A stretch of 37,374 nt of DNA from JAGVSR01 sp963742405 (GCA_963742405.1 CAVUMB010000009.1:1-37374); one strand, 5' to 3'. Counted from the first letter of the stretch, positions 25,346-34,692 are shown. Translations and numbers: made by a program. Notes: a model not told the origin generated them from the sequence alone.

Positions 25346-26719
25346 TGTGGACGGCTCCTCCACCGGCACGTGAGTGCCACGAATGTGGGTGCTGTTGAGG
25401 CCCCCGCTGTTCAGAGGAGCCCAGCATGCAAGCGATCACGACGGTCGGTCTCGATATTGCCAAGTCTGTCTTTCAGGTCCACGGCATCGACGCCGAAGAT
25501 AAAGTCATCATCCGGCGGCAGTTGAAGCGCCGCTACGTTTTGGCGTTCTTCCAGAAGCTACCGCCCTGCCTGGTCGGCATTGAAGCCTGTGCATCGTCAC
25601 ATTATTGGTCGCGGGAGCTCAGGGCGCTCGGCCACAGCGTGCGTCTAATGCCGCCGGCCTACGTAAAGCCCTACGTCAAACGGCAGAAGAACGATGCTGC
25701 CGACGCGGAGGCGATCTGCGAGGCCGTTACCAGGTCGAACATGCGGTTCGTTGCGACCAAGACACCCGAGCAGCAGAGCTGTCTGACCCTCCATCGCACG
25801 CGCCATCTGTTCATCCGCCAGCAGACCGCGGTGATCAATGTGATCCGGGCCCATCTTGCCGAGTTCGGGGTCGTCGCGCCGGTCGGCCGCAAGGGGGTCG
25901 AGGAACTGCTCGATGTCGTCGCCGATCCAAGTGACAAGCGGGTGCCAGAGGTTGCACGGATGTGCCTCGCAGCGCTGGGGGCGCAACTGCGCAGGCTCAA
26001 GCAGCAGATTCTGGAGTTCGACCGTATGATCATGGCTTGGCACCGATCCAATGAGACGAGCAGGCGGCTCGACGCGATCCCCGGCGTGGGTCCGATGCTG
26101 GCCACGGCCCTGGTTGCCTGCGTTGCTGATCCAAAGGTCTTCCGATCAGGACGCAACTTCTCGGCCTGGATTGGGCTGGTGCCGAAGCAGCACTCAAGCG
26201 GAGGCAGGGACAGGCTCGGCGGCATCAGCAAGCAAGGCGATCGCTATCTGCGCAGCCTGTTCATGGCCGGCGCGCTCGCCGTCATTCGCTATGCCAAGAT
26301 CCACGGCACCAAGCATCGGCCTTGGCTCACGGCATTGTTGGCGCGGCGGCCGACTAAGATCGCCGCCATCGCGCTTGCCAACAAGATCGCCCGAATGGCC
26401 TGGGCGATGATGGCCAAGGGGCGAACGTTACAAGGAACCCGTCGCGCTCGCGGCGTAAACGAGATCGCGCCGGACATCCGGCGTGATGTGAAGGTTGGAA
26501 AGGGCGAACAGCACGTAATGCAGAGCCGGTCGACCCGGCGATCGGGACAACCCACTAGTGCCAACGCATTGTCAAATGCGAGCTATTGACCGGGACCTGA
26601 TCCGCGGAGGGCATTGTGGCCAGCGGCCAAGTGTGCCGCACTAACAGGCCGAACACACGGCTGCACCGACCAAGGCTGCAAACGTGAAGAAAGTTCTTGC
26701 CAACTCGGAGCCGTCCACA
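25346..26719 (+). mobile_element. IS1111-type element (IS110 family)
   Basis: A perfect 13-bp inverted repeat, TGTGGACGGCTCC at 25346-25358 and its complement at 26707-26719, brackets an intact DEDD transposase gene. The IS1111 subgroup is known for subterminal inverted repeats like these, so true ends probably lie a few bases outside. Total length is about 1.38 kb. The ~130 bp between the transposase stop and the right repeat is the non-coding end where IS1111-group bridge RNAs are encoded. The element sits between ExoD copy 1 and the TetR gene and does not visibly interrupt a gene. Confidence 0.78.
25426..26589 (+). CDS. IS110/IS1111-family transposase, intact
   Basis: 387 residues. Catalytic DEDD residues are all visible: D10 (GLDIA), E53 (GIEAC), D90 and D93 (KNDAADAEAI). 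The C-terminal Transposase_20 domain has RLDAIPGVGPMLATALVACV, FSAWIGLVPKQHSSGG and GGISKQGDRYLRSLFMAGA, including the conserved Ser of the ISKQGD region. The last ~45 residues are basic and variable. Start at 25426 has AGAGGAG upstream. Unlike the IS110 copy at 16911-17942 there is no stop or frameshift, so this copy may be active. The two transposases are only distantly alike. Confidence 0.93.
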   Translation: MQAITTVGLDIAKSVFQVHGIDAEDKVIIRRQLKRRYVLAFFQKLPPCLVGIEACASSHYWSRELRALGHSVRLMPPAYVKPYVKRQKNDAADAEAICEAVTRSNMRFVATKTPEQQSCLTLHRTRHLFIRQQTAVINVIRAHLAEFGVVAPVGRKGVEELLDVVADPSDKRVPEVARMCLAALGAQLRRLKQQILEFDRMIMAWHRSNETSRRLDAIPGVGPMLATALVACVADPKVFRSGRNFSAWIGLVPKQHSSGGRDRLGGISKQGDRYLRSLFMAGALAVIRYAKIHGTKHRPWLTALLARRPTKIAAIALANKIARMAWAMMAKGRTLQGTRRARGVNEIAPDIRRDVKVGKGEQHVMQSRSTRRSGQPTSANALSNASY

Positions 26720-26778
26720 CATGGCACTTAGCGGACTTCGAAGCTCGCGACCCCGCTGTGGTCCCTTATTCGGGCAGA

Positions 26779-27462
26779 CTATTGAAAAGACGCTTGAGGG
26801 CCGACCCAGGTGCCGGGCGGCAGCACCGGCAATTCGGCCGCTAACCCGTCGAGAATACCTTGCAGAAGACTGTCGCTGAGCGCGCCTGATTTTTTTCTCG
26901 GCCCGACAAGCCCATCCGCCAACAACATAGTGAGTCCGTGCACAAGGGACCAGCACGCCAGAATGGCACCGGCAATTTGCCGTTCGCTGCGTGGTCCTTT
27001 CGGGATGGCGCGCCCCAAACCGCCCGCAGAGATAACTCCCGCAAGCAGGGCCTTCGTCTTATCACCTTCGGCCAGTTCAATGGCGGGGCGGCTATGATCT
27101 GGACCGCTGAGATGGCGTCCAAACATCAAACTGTAGAGCGCCGGATTTTCAACGCCGTTATCAATGTAAGTCCGCAGCATCGCGAACAACTGCTCGCGGG
27201 GATCGCGGTGCCTGGCCATTTCACGAGCCATGCGCTCGCTCAGCATTTCGAACCCCGCTGCGGAGATGGCGGCCAATAACTCACGTTTGTCAACGAAGTG
27301 CTTGTAAGGCGCGTTGTGACTGACCCCGGCGCGGCGGGCGAGTTCCCGCAGTGAAAACTCGAGGCTTTGCGTTTCGCGCAAGATTTCGAGCGCGGCCTTT
27401 ACGATCGCCTGGCGCAGGTCACCGTGGTGGTAGGGCCGCTCCCCGGACAGGATTTTCCCCAT
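26779..27462 (-). CDS. TetR-family repressor, divergent from the RND operon
   Basis: 227 residues. The N-terminal TetR helix-turn-helix (YHHGDLRQAIVKAALEIL, then FSLRELARRAGVSHNAPYKHF) lies at about residues 12-60. The C-terminal ligand domain is of the TetR_C WHG type (LRTYIDNGVENPALYSLMFG). It is transcribed away from the efflux operon, and the 159 bp between them hold clustered repeats (27506-27601), so it very likely represses that operon and itself. The inducer is unknown; it may be a pump substrate or a lipid/keto-acid made by the operon enzymes. Confidence 0.9.
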   Translation of the reverse strand: MGKILSGERPYHHGDLRQAIVKAALEILRETQSLEFSLRELARRAGVSHNAPYKHFVDKRELLAAISAAGFEMLSERMAREMARHRDPREQLFAMLRTYIDNGVENPALYSLMFGRHLSGPDHSRPAIELAEGDKTKALLAGVISAGGLGRAIPKGPRSERQIAGAILACWSLVHGLTMLLADGLVGPRKKSGALSDSLLQGILDGLAAELPVLPPGTWVGPQASFQ

Positions 27463-27505
27463 AAAACCAGGACCTTTCTTCGGTTATGCCGCGACGTAGC
27501 TGCAA

Positions 27506-27601
27506 AAGTTGGCGGTGTCAACATTCTGCATACCAGCCATCTTCTGCGAAAAGTAGACAGTGACAACTTCTGGAACTATGAAGTTGTCAACGTCAACATT
27601 C
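27506..27601. promoter_or_regulatory. Operator cluster between TetR and RND genes
   Basis: Two direct copies of AAGTTG-N5-GTCAACATTC (27506-27526 and 27581-27601), 75 bp apart, each containing a GTTG/CAAC dyad. In addition a perfect inverted repeat TGACAACTTC (27561-27570) / GAAGTTGTCA (27580-27589) with a 9-bp spacer overlaps the second copy. Thus AAGTTG occurs three times, two forward and one reversed. The cluster ends 20 bp before the adaptor gene start. Binding by the adjacent TetR protein is inferred. Confidence 0.6.
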
Positions 27602-27621
27602 AGATCGCTGAGCCATAAAAC

Positions 27622-28725
27622 ATGCGTCTTTCCATCCTCCTTCGTACAGTTCTAGTGGCAATTGTGGTGCTGGTGGCTCTTGCCGCGTGCAAGCCAGAGG
27701 ACACTCCGGCGGCACTCCAACTGGTGCGCGCACTCGTCGTCGATCCCAAATCTATCAGCGAAGACCGCCACGCGGTCGGCGAGGTCAAACCGCGATATGA
27801 GAGCGATCTGTCGTTCCGCGTCGTAGGCAAGGTGCTTACCCGGCCGGTGGATGTCGGAACCTGGGTCAAGCAGGGCGACACGCTGGCGACCCTGGATACG
27901 CAGGACTACCAGAACCGCCTTCGTACCGCGGAAGCTGAGGTCAGCTCGGCCGAAGCCGCGTTCGTCAACGCTCAGGGAACGGCGGCGCGCCAAGAGAAGC
28001 TTTTAAAGGATGGCTGGACCCCGAAGGCGACCTACGACACCGCGGTGCAGAACCTGCAACTCGCCGAGGCGCGGCTCAAAGCAGCCAAGGCCAATCTCGA
28101 CCTGACCCGCGATCAGCTCAACTACACCACCCTCAAGGCCGATTTCGACGGCGTGATTACTGCCGTCGGTGCGGAAGCGGGCCAGAATGTGAATGCCGGC
28201 CAGATGGTGGTGAAGTTAGCACGACCTGACGACAAAGACGGCGTCTTCAACGTCGCGGAAACAGCCTTCACCGATATCAGCAAGACGCAGCTCGCGGTCG
28301 TCGTTTGGCCGCTGTCCAATCCGGACCTGAGGGTCGAGGGCGTGGTCCGGGAAATTTCTCCCGTTGCCGATCCGACGACGCGCACGTACACCGTCAAGGT
28401 TACGCTGCATAACCCGCCGCCCCAGCTTCGCTTCGGCATGAGTCTCGCCGGCCGCTTGGAAGGCCGGACTGCTCTCGCGGTCGCGCTGCCCCTCTCCGCC
28501 ATCTTTGAAAAGAACGGCTCGCCGGCTGTCTGGGTGCTCGATCAGCAATCGAGCAGTCTCATTCTGAGGCCGATCACTGTCGCGCGCTATGAGGCCAATA
28601 CTGTGATCGTCGCTGACGGCCTGGCTAAAGGGGACATCGTCGTCACCGCGGGCGTGAACACCCTTACGGTCGGCCAGAAGGTCCGGCTTGCCGAAACAAC
28701 CTTGGCCGAAAGTGACAGCAGATGA
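27622..28725 (+). CDS. RND efflux periplasmic adaptor (lipoprotein)
   Basis: 367 residues. Lipoprotein signal with lipobox LAAC (Cys23), lipoyl half VGKVLTRPVDVGTWVKQGDTLATLDTQDYQNRL, alpha-hairpin (AEAAFVNAQGTAARQEKLLKDGWTPKATYDTA...), second lipoyl half YTTLKADFDGVITAVGAEAGQNVNAGQMVVKL, beta-barrel and membrane-proximal domain (ISPVADPTTRTYTVKVTL). It is the AcrA-type subunit that links the inner-membrane pump to an outer-membrane channel; no channel gene is present in the window. Its stop overlaps the pump start (ATGA at 28722). Confidence 0.93.
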   Translation: MRLSILLRTVLVAIVVLVALAACKPEDTPAALQLVRALVVDPKSISEDRHAVGEVKPRYESDLSFRVVGKVLTRPVDVGTWVKQGDTLATLDTQDYQNRLRTAEAEVSSAEAAFVNAQGTAARQEKLLKDGWTPKATYDTAVQNLQLAEARLKAAKANLDLTRDQLNYTTLKADFDGVITAVGAEAGQNVNAGQMVVKLARPDDKDGVFNVAETAFTDISKTQLAVVVWPLSNPDLRVEGVVREISPVADPTTRTYTVKVTLHNPPPQLRFGMSLAGRLEGRTALAVALPLSAIFEKNGSPAVWVLDQQSSSLILRPITVARYEANTVIVADGLAKGDIVVTAGVNTLTVGQKVRLAETTLAESDSR

Positions 28726-31700
28726 AGTCCTTCAACCTCTCCCGCTGGGCGATCGAGCACAAGAGCTTTGTCGTCTACTTGATGCTGCTCGCCGCGCTCG
28801 TTGGCATTTTCGAATATCACCGTCTCGGGCGTGACGAGGATCCGCCGTTCACTATCAAGACCATGGTGGTGAAGACGCTGTGGCCCGGCGCGACCACGCA
28901 GGAGACGATGCAGCAGGTTACCGACCGGATCGAGAAGAAGCTCGAAGAGCTACCGAGCATCGACTACTCGAAAAGTTACACCAAACCGGGCGAGTCGGTG
29001 GTGTTCGTGTATCTCAAGGACTCCACCCGTGCCGCGGACGTGCCCGATCTCTGGTATCAGGTGCGAAAGAAAGTCGGCGATATCAAACAGACCTTGCCGC
29101 AAGGCGTGCAGGGGCCCTTCTTCAACGATGAGTTCGGCGATACCTACGCCTTAATCTTCGCGCTGACTTCGGATGGATTTTCGCACCGCGAGCTGCGCGA
29201 TTACGCCGAGCGCGTGCGAGCTGAGCTTCTCAGCGTCCCGGACGTTGCAAAGATCGACCTGCTCGGCACCCAGGACGAGAAAATCTATCTGGAATTCTCG
29301 ACTCAGAAACTGGCCGCCATGGGGCTCGACATCTCCGAGCTGATCCAGACGTTGCAGGCGCAAAACGCGATCCAGCCAAGCGGGACGGTGGACTCAGACG
29401 AGGAGAAGATCGCGATTCGCGTCTCGGGTCAGTTCACGTCGGAAGAGAGCCTGAAAGACGTTAATTTCCGTTTCAACGGCCGATTTTTTCAGCTCAGTGA
29501 CATCGCCACGGTAAAGCGAGGCTACGCTGACCCCCAGCAGCCGATATTCCGATACAACGGCCGTTCCGCCGTCGGCATCGCCATCTCGATGCGGAAGAAC
29601 GGCGACGTTCTGGCATTCGGGGAGCATCTGAAAGAGCGCCTAGCCGAGGTGACGGCCGAACTCCCGGCCGGCATCGAATCCCATTTGGTGGCCAACCAAC
29701 CAGAGGTCGTCGAAGAGGCGGTTGGCGAGTTCGTCAAAACCTTGATCGAAGCCATCGTCATCGTCTTGGCCGTGAGCTTCCTCTCCCTCGGCTGGCGACC
29801 TGGCATCGTCGTTGCGATCGCGATTCCACTGGTCCTTGCGATCACCTTCGTTGCCATGAAACTTGCCGGCGTAAGCCTGCAGCGAATCTCGCTCGGCGCA
29901 CTGATCATCGGGCTCGGCCTTCTCGTCGACGACGCGATGATCGCTGTGGAGATGATGATCAAGAAGCTCGAAGAGGGCTGCGACAAGGTCACCGCTGCGA
30001 CTTTTGCCTATACCTCCACGGCCTTCCCAATGCTGACTGGAACGCTCGTCACCATCGCAGGTTTCGTCCCGGTGGGCTTCGCCGCCAGCAGCGCCGGCGA
30101 GTACTGTTTCACGCTCTTCGCCGTCGTCGGCATTGCGTTGACCGCGTCCTGGTTCGTCGCGGTGCTGTTCACGCCTTTGACAGGAATTTTCATCCTGCCT
30201 GACAAGATGAAAGGCCACGGTCACGAGCCCTCGCGCTTTAGATCGGCATTCCACACCGTGCTCGATCGCGTGCTGCATCTGAAGTACTGGGTCATCGGTG
30301 CCACCGTTGCGCTGTTCGTCGTCGCTCTCGCCGGCATGCAGTTCGTGCAGCAGCAGTTTTTCCCGAGCTCCGACCGTCCTGAACTGCTCGTTGACCTGAC
30401 GCTCCCGCAAGGCTCGTCGATCAATGCAACGCGCAAGGTGGTTGATGATCTCGAGACAATACTGAAGACCGACCCCGACATCGACCATTGGTCGTTCTAT
30501 GTCGGCAGCGGCGCCATACGCTTCTACCTCCCGCTCGACCAGCAACTCGCGAATGACTTCTTCGCGCAAGGCGTCATCGTCACGAAAGGATTCAAAATTC
30601 GCCCGGCCGTGCAACAGCGCATCCTCGCCGCATTGCAACGGCCCGAATTCGAACAGGTAAAGCCGCGCGTCAGCCCCTTGGAGCTTGGGCCGCCGGTCGG
30701 CTGGCCGCTCAAGTTCCGCGTCAGCGGTCCCAATCCCGAGAAGGTCCGTGAGATCGCACTGAGCTTCGCGTCGCGTCTTGGCAAGAGTCCAAATGCACGA
30801 AATATCAACTTCGACTGGAACGAGCCATCCAAGGTGGTTCGTGTGCAGGTCGACCAGGACCGCGCCCGCGCGCTCGGCATTAGTTCGCAAGCATTAAGTC
30901 AGACCATCAACTCCATCTTATCGGGCACCACCGTCACCCAGGTGCGCGACGATATCTACTTGATCGATGTCGTGGCCCGGGCCGTTCCAGACGAGCGCGC
31001 AAAGCTGGAGACGCTACGTAGCCTGATGATCAATGTGCCTGGCGGACGTTCGGTGCCGCTTGAGCAAGTCGCGAAGCTCTCCTACGGGATTGAAACTCCG
31101 CTGATCTGGCGGCGGCACCGCCTGCCCACAGTCACGGTGCAAGCCGATACAGCGCCGGGGATCGAGGCAGCGACGGTTGTCAAATCGCTTTCCACCGAAC
31201 TTGTGCAGTTCAAGTCTAAATTGCCGGCTGGCTATGACGTGGTTGCCGGCGGCACGGTCGAGGAGAGCGCTAAGGCGCAGGCCAGCATTTTTGCCGTCTT
31301 CCCGCTGATGATCGTCATTATGATCACGATCCTCATGGTGCAGCTGCAAAGCTTCCAACGGCTGTTCCTCGTGCTTGCCACGGCACCGCTGGCTCTCATC
31401 GGTGTTGCCGCTGCGCTGCTTATCGCGCGTGCACCGATGGGATTCGTTGCGATCCTCGGTGTCGTATCACTGATTGGCATGGTGATACGCAATTCGGTGA
31501 TCCTGATCGACCAGATCGATACCGAAATTGCTGCGGGCCAGCACCCATGGAACGCCGTGATCGCGGCCACGGAGCATCGATTGCGTCCGATCCTGCTGAC
31601 CGCTGCCGCCGCCATTCTGGGCATGATCCCGATCGCGCCCACAGTGTTCTGGGGACCCATGGCATACGCGGTGATGGGTGGCCTCGTCGTCGCGACGCTG

Positions 31701-31817
31701 CTGACCCTCGTATTCCTGCCGGCGCTCTACGTTGCCTGGTTTCGGATCAAACCGATTCCGGCTCCGCACCGGGCGATCCCGGTCGGCATCCCCGCCCTTG
31801 CTCACGCTGACATTTAA
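28722..31817 (+). CDS. RND-family multidrug efflux permease
   Basis: 1031 residues, full length for AcrB/MexB-type pumps. N-terminal helix (FVVYLMLLAALVGIFEY) and porter domain with GRDEDPPFTIK and the PGAT motif (WPGATTQETMQQV). TM4 proton-relay aspartates D403 and D404 are in GLGLLVDDAMIAVEMM, and the second-half helices include MIVIMITILMVQLQSFQ and GMIPIAPTVFWGPMAYAV. No frameshift. GRDEDP at the N-terminus is typical of the NolG/YegN-like branch in rhizobia. It exports unknown hydrophobic compounds by proton antiport. Co-transcribed with the adaptor (4-bp overlap) and followed 9 bp later by the patatin gene with AAGGAG. Confidence 0.95.
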   Translation: MKSFNLSRWAIEHKSFVVYLMLLAALVGIFEYHRLGRDEDPPFTIKTMVVKTLWPGATTQETMQQVTDRIEKKLEELPSIDYSKSYTKPGESVVFVYLKDSTRAADVPDLWYQVRKKVGDIKQTLPQGVQGPFFNDEFGDTYALIFALTSDGFSHRELRDYAERVRAELLSVPDVAKIDLLGTQDEKIYLEFSTQKLAAMGLDISELIQTLQAQNAIQPSGTVDSDEEKIAIRVSGQFTSEESLKDVNFRFNGRFFQLSDIATVKRGYADPQQPIFRYNGRSAVGIAISMRKNGDVLAFGEHLKERLAEVTAELPAGIESHLVANQPEVVEEAVGEFVKTLIEAIVIVLAVSFLSLGWRPGIVVAIAIPLVLAITFVAMKLAGVSLQRISLGALIIGLGLLVDDAMIAVEMMIKKLEEGCDKVTAATFAYTSTAFPMLTGTLVTIAGFVPVGFAASSAGEYCFTLFAVVGIALTASWFVAVLFTPLTGIFILPDKMKGHGHEPSRFRSAFHTVLDRVLHLKYWVIGATVALFVVALAGMQFVQQQFFPSSDRPELLVDLTLPQGSSINATRKVVDDLETILKTDPDIDHWSFYVGSGAIRFYLPLDQQLANDFFAQGVIVTKGFKIRPAVQQRILAALQRPEFEQVKPRVSPLELGPPVGWPLKFRVSGPNPEKVREIALSFASRLGKSPNARNINFDWNEPSKVVRVQVDQDRARALGISSQALSQTINSILSGTTVTQVRDDIYLIDVVARAVPDERAKLETLRSLMINVPGGRSVPLEQVAKLSYGIETPLIWRRHRLPTVTVQADTAPGIEAATVVKSLSTELVQFKSKLPAGYDVVAGGTVEESAKAQASIFAVFPLMIVIMITILMVQLQSFQRLFLVLATAPLALIGVAAALLIARAPMGFVAILGVVSLIGMVIRNSVILIDQIDTEIAAGQHPWNAVIAATEHRLRPILLTAAAAILGMIPIAPTVFWGPMAYAVMGGLVVATLLTLVFLPALYVAWFRIKPIPAPHRAIPVGIPALAHADI

Positions 31818-31826
31818 GGAGCGATC

Positions 31827-33068
31827 ATGACTGCGATTTTACGACATGCCCAGCCTGCGTCCCGTGTAGGCGCTAAAGGGCGATCGCTCGTGGAAGGGTT
31901 TGCCTCCGCTGCCGCCACGAAACGACTCCGCGTGACCGAGCGGCCCCCTTTCGAATGCATCGCGCTGCTGTTGCAGGGCGGCGGCGCACTCGGCTCTTAT
32001 CAGGCTGGCGTCTATGCTGCTTTGGCCGAGGCCGACCTGCAGCCGGATTGGGTCGCCGGCATCTCAATCGGTGCGATAAACGCTGCGCTGATCGCGGGTA
32101 ATGCGCCCGAGCGACGCGTCGAACAGCTCAGGACATTCTGGGAGCAAATCACGGCCGCGCCGCTCGGTCTCGACGCCTGCCTCGCGCCCTTGTCACAAGG
32201 CAGCGACACCCTGCGCGGCTGGATGAACCAGATGAATGCTGCCTTGGCGTTGTTTGGAGGTGCACCAGGATTCTTCACACCGCGCCTCATGGCGCCGTGG
32301 TTCGTGCCCGCCGGCGGCACCGGCGCCACCAGTTACTATGAAACGGCGAAGCTGCGCTCCACGCTTGAGCGCCTTATTGATTTCGACCGGATCAATTCAG
32401 GCTCGGTGCGCTTTACGGTCGGCGCCGTCAATGTGCGTTCGGGCAATTTGGTGTGCTTCGACACCGAGACGCACCGGATCGGCCCCGAGCACGTCATGGC
32501 GAGCGGCGCGCTCCCGCCCGGTTTTCCCGCAGTCGAGATCGAAGGCGAGCAGTATTGGGATGGCGGCCTCGTCTCCAATACGCCACTCGAATGGGTCGTG
32601 GAAAGCGTGCCGAGGCAGGACACGTTGGCTTTCCAGGTCGATCTCTGGAGCGCACGCGGCGATTTCCCGCGCGAGATCGCGGAGGTCGAGACGCGACGGA
32701 AGGAGATTATCTATTCGAGTCGCACCCGTGCCAGTACGAGCAGCTTCAGGCGCATGCAAAGAATGCGCCATGCCGCGACGAAGTTGAGCGCCGACATGCC
32801 CGACCATGTTCGCAATAGCCCGGAGATGGAGGTGTTGCAGCCGATGATCGACCATAAGGCTTACAACATCATCCAGCTCATCTATCGCGCGAAGACTTAT
32901 GAGGGCCAGTCGAAAGATTACGAGTTTTCGCGCCGGAGCATGGAGGAGCATTGGCGTGCTGGCTACTACGATGCCGTGCGTACATTACGTCACCCCGAGG
33001 TACTGCGGCGGTCCAAAACGCCGGACGGCGTCTTCACCTTCGACCTGCACATCGACGGCCGCGAATAA
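31827..33068 (+). CDS. Patatin-like phospholipase with DUF3734
   Basis: 413 residues. Oxyanion loop QGGGALGSYQAGV (residues 50-62), nucleophile Ser80 in GISIG and catalytic Asp245 in DGG complete the Ser-Asp dyad. The C-terminal ~110 residues (MIDHKAYNIIQLIYRAKTYEGQSKDYEFSRRSMEEHW) are the DUF3734 extension. No signal peptide. Such enzymes hydrolyse membrane lipids or thioesters; relatives with this architecture are often encoded next to acetoacetate decarboxylase and 3-hydroxybutyrate dehydrogenase in alphaproteobacteria, as here, which suggests a role in PHB, lipid or ketone-body turnover. The start follows AAGGAG seven bases upstream. Confidence 0.92.
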   Translation: MTAILRHAQPASRVGAKGRSLVEGFASAAATKRLRVTERPPFECIALLLQGGGALGSYQAGVYAALAEADLQPDWVAGISIGAINAALIAGNAPERRVEQLRTFWEQITAAPLGLDACLAPLSQGSDTLRGWMNQMNAALALFGGAPGFFTPRLMAPWFVPAGGTGATSYYETAKLRSTLERLIDFDRINSGSVRFTVGAVNVRSGNLVCFDTETHRIGPEHVMASGALPPGFPAVEIEGEQYWDGGLVSNTPLEWVVESVPRQDTLAFQVDLWSARGDFPREIAEVETRRKEIIYSSRTRASTSSFRRMQRMRHAATKLSADMPDHVRNSPEMEVLQPMIDHKAYNIIQLIYRAKTYEGQSKDYEFSRRSMEEHWRAGYYDAVRTLRHPEVLRRSKTPDGVFTFDLHIDGRE

Positions 33069-33083
33069 ACGGAGAGCACCATC

Positions 33084-33868
33084 ATGATCGAAGAAGAGAT
33101 CCAGACGCGCGCATTTGCGATGCCGCTTACGAACCCGGCCTTTCCGCCGGGCCCATACCGCTTCGTGAACCGCGAATACTTCGTCATCACGTATCGAACC
33201 GACTCCGGAGCGGCTACGCGCGATCGTACCTGAACCACTGGCACTCGACGCGGCGTTGGTGAAGTACGAGTTTATCCGCATGCCCGATTCCACCGGCTTC
33301 GGCGACTATACCGAGAGCGGCCAGGTGATCCCGGTGTCGCTCAACGGCCGGCGCGGCAGCTACACGCACTGCATGTTCCTCGATGACGAGGCGCCGATAG
33401 CGGGCGGGCGCGAGCTCTGGGGCTTCCCCAAGAAACTCGCGAGCCCGAGCCTCAAGGTCGAGAAGGACACCTTGGTCGGCACGCTCGATTACGGATCAGT
33501 GCGCGTGGCTACCGGCACGATGGGCTACAAGCATCGCACGTTGGACACTTCGCAGATCGAGGCCGCAATCGGCGCGCCGAATTTCCTGATCAAGGTCATT
33601 CCGCACGTCGATGGTACCGCCCGGATCTGCGAGCTCGTCGAATTCAGGCTGAAGGACATCAAGGTACGCGGCGCCTGGGCAGGACCTGGTTCGCTTGCAG
33701 CTTCATCCGCACGCACTGGCACCTGTCGCCGAGCTGCCGGTGCTTGAGGTCGTGTCGGCAGTTCACTTCATCGCCGATCTGACTCTCGGCCTGGGCAAGG
33801 TCGTGCATGATTACCTGCAGCCGGCTGCCGCGTATGGGGCAGAAAGGAGACTCGCATGCGTCTCCTAG
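33084..33868 (+). pseudogene. adc: Acetoacetate decarboxylase, two frameshifts
   Basis: Converts acetoacetate to acetone and CO2 through a Lys Schiff base. The signature ELWGFPKKLASP carries the catalytic Lys pair, preceded by MFLDDEAPIAGGR. The first 39 residues (ATG 33084 to YRTD) are in frame; an extra T at 33204 shifts to PERLRAIVPEPLALDAAL. An extra G at 33697 shifts to QLHPHALAPVAELPVLEVVSAVHFIADLTLGLGKVVHDYL. Corrected length is 260 residues, normal for the family. The corrected stop (33866-33868) overlaps the start of the dehydrogenase gene by 13 bp, which supports the corrections. It lies 15 bp after the patatin gene with GGAG upstream. Confidence 0.85.
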
Positions 33869-34631
33869 ACAAAGTCGCGGTTGTCACCGGCGCCGCGAGC
33901 GGTATCGGCAAGGAGATCGCGCACGCCTTTAGCGTGAAGGCGCCAAGGTCGTTATCGCCGATCTCAATCAGGACGACGCCGACGCGGCGGCTGCGGAGAT
34001 CGGGGGTAAGGAGCGCTCGGCGTTGCGATGGACGTGACGAGCGAGGCAGAGGTCGAGGCCGGCATGGCCAAGGCCGTCTCCGTCTTCGGCCGTATCGACG
34101 TGCTCGTAAGCAATGCAGGCATCCAGATCGTGGCACCCGATCGACGACTTCGACTTCGCGAAGTGGAAGCAGATGCTCGCGATCCATCTCGACGGCGCGT
34201 TTCTCACGACGCGGGCGGCGGTGAAGCAAATGTACAAGCAGGGCACCGGCGGCAGCGTCATCTACATGGGCTCGGTGCACTCGAAGGAAGCCTCGCTGCT
34301 GAAGGCACCTTACGTGACGGCCAAACACGGCCTCATCGGCCTCGCCAAGGTCGTGGCCAAGGAAGGTGCCAAGCACGGCGTGCGCGCCAACGTGATCTGT
34401 CCCGGCTTCGTCCGCACGCCGCTTGTCGATAAGCAGATTCCCGAACAGGCGAAAGCTCTTGGGCTCACTGAACAGCAGGTGATCAAGGACGTCATGCTGA
34501 AGGACACCGTCGATGGCGAGTTCACGACGTCGGAAGATGTCGCCGAAGCCGCGGTGTTTTTTGCCAGCTTCAACTCCAACGCGTTGACCGGCCAGTCGCT
34601 GATCGTGAGCCACGGCTGGTCGATGCAGTAA
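33856..34631 (+). pseudogene. bdhA: D-3-hydroxybutyrate dehydrogenase (SDR), three frameshifts
   Basis: Short-chain dehydrogenase: coenzyme motif TGAASGIG, NAGIQIVAP, catalytic Ser in YMGSVHSKEAS and YVTAK, and the BdhA-type C-terminus (GEFTTSEDVAEAAVFFASFNSNALTGQSLIVSHGWSMQ). It interconverts 3-hydroxybutyrate and acetoacetate, feeding the decarboxylase encoded upstream. Frame breaks: base lost near 33934 (AFS then EGAKVVIADLNQ), base lost near 34024 (before AMDVTSEAEV), and an extra C at 34136-34138 (before IDDFDFAKWKQML). Corrected length is 258 residues, standard for the family. The last gene of the efflux/ketone operon; a weak hairpin follows at 34650. Confidence 0.86.
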
Positions 34632-34649
34632 TAAATTTGCCCTTTACCC

Positions 34650-34667
34650 GCGCCATCACCGTGGCGC
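34650..34667 (+). terminator. Weak hairpin after the ketone operon
   Basis: GCGCCA-TCACCG-TGGCGC, perfect 6-bp arms, 19 bp after the dehydrogenase stop, followed by TTCTAATC. A possible terminator for the operon starting at 27622. Confidence 0.4.
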
Positions 34668-34692
34668 TTCTAATCAAGCATCGGAATGACAT

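Noticed and set aside
29640..30890. 416-codon open frame on the minus strand inside the RND pump gene
   Set aside because: The sense strand encodes a full-length, intact RND permease; the antisense protein has no domain features.
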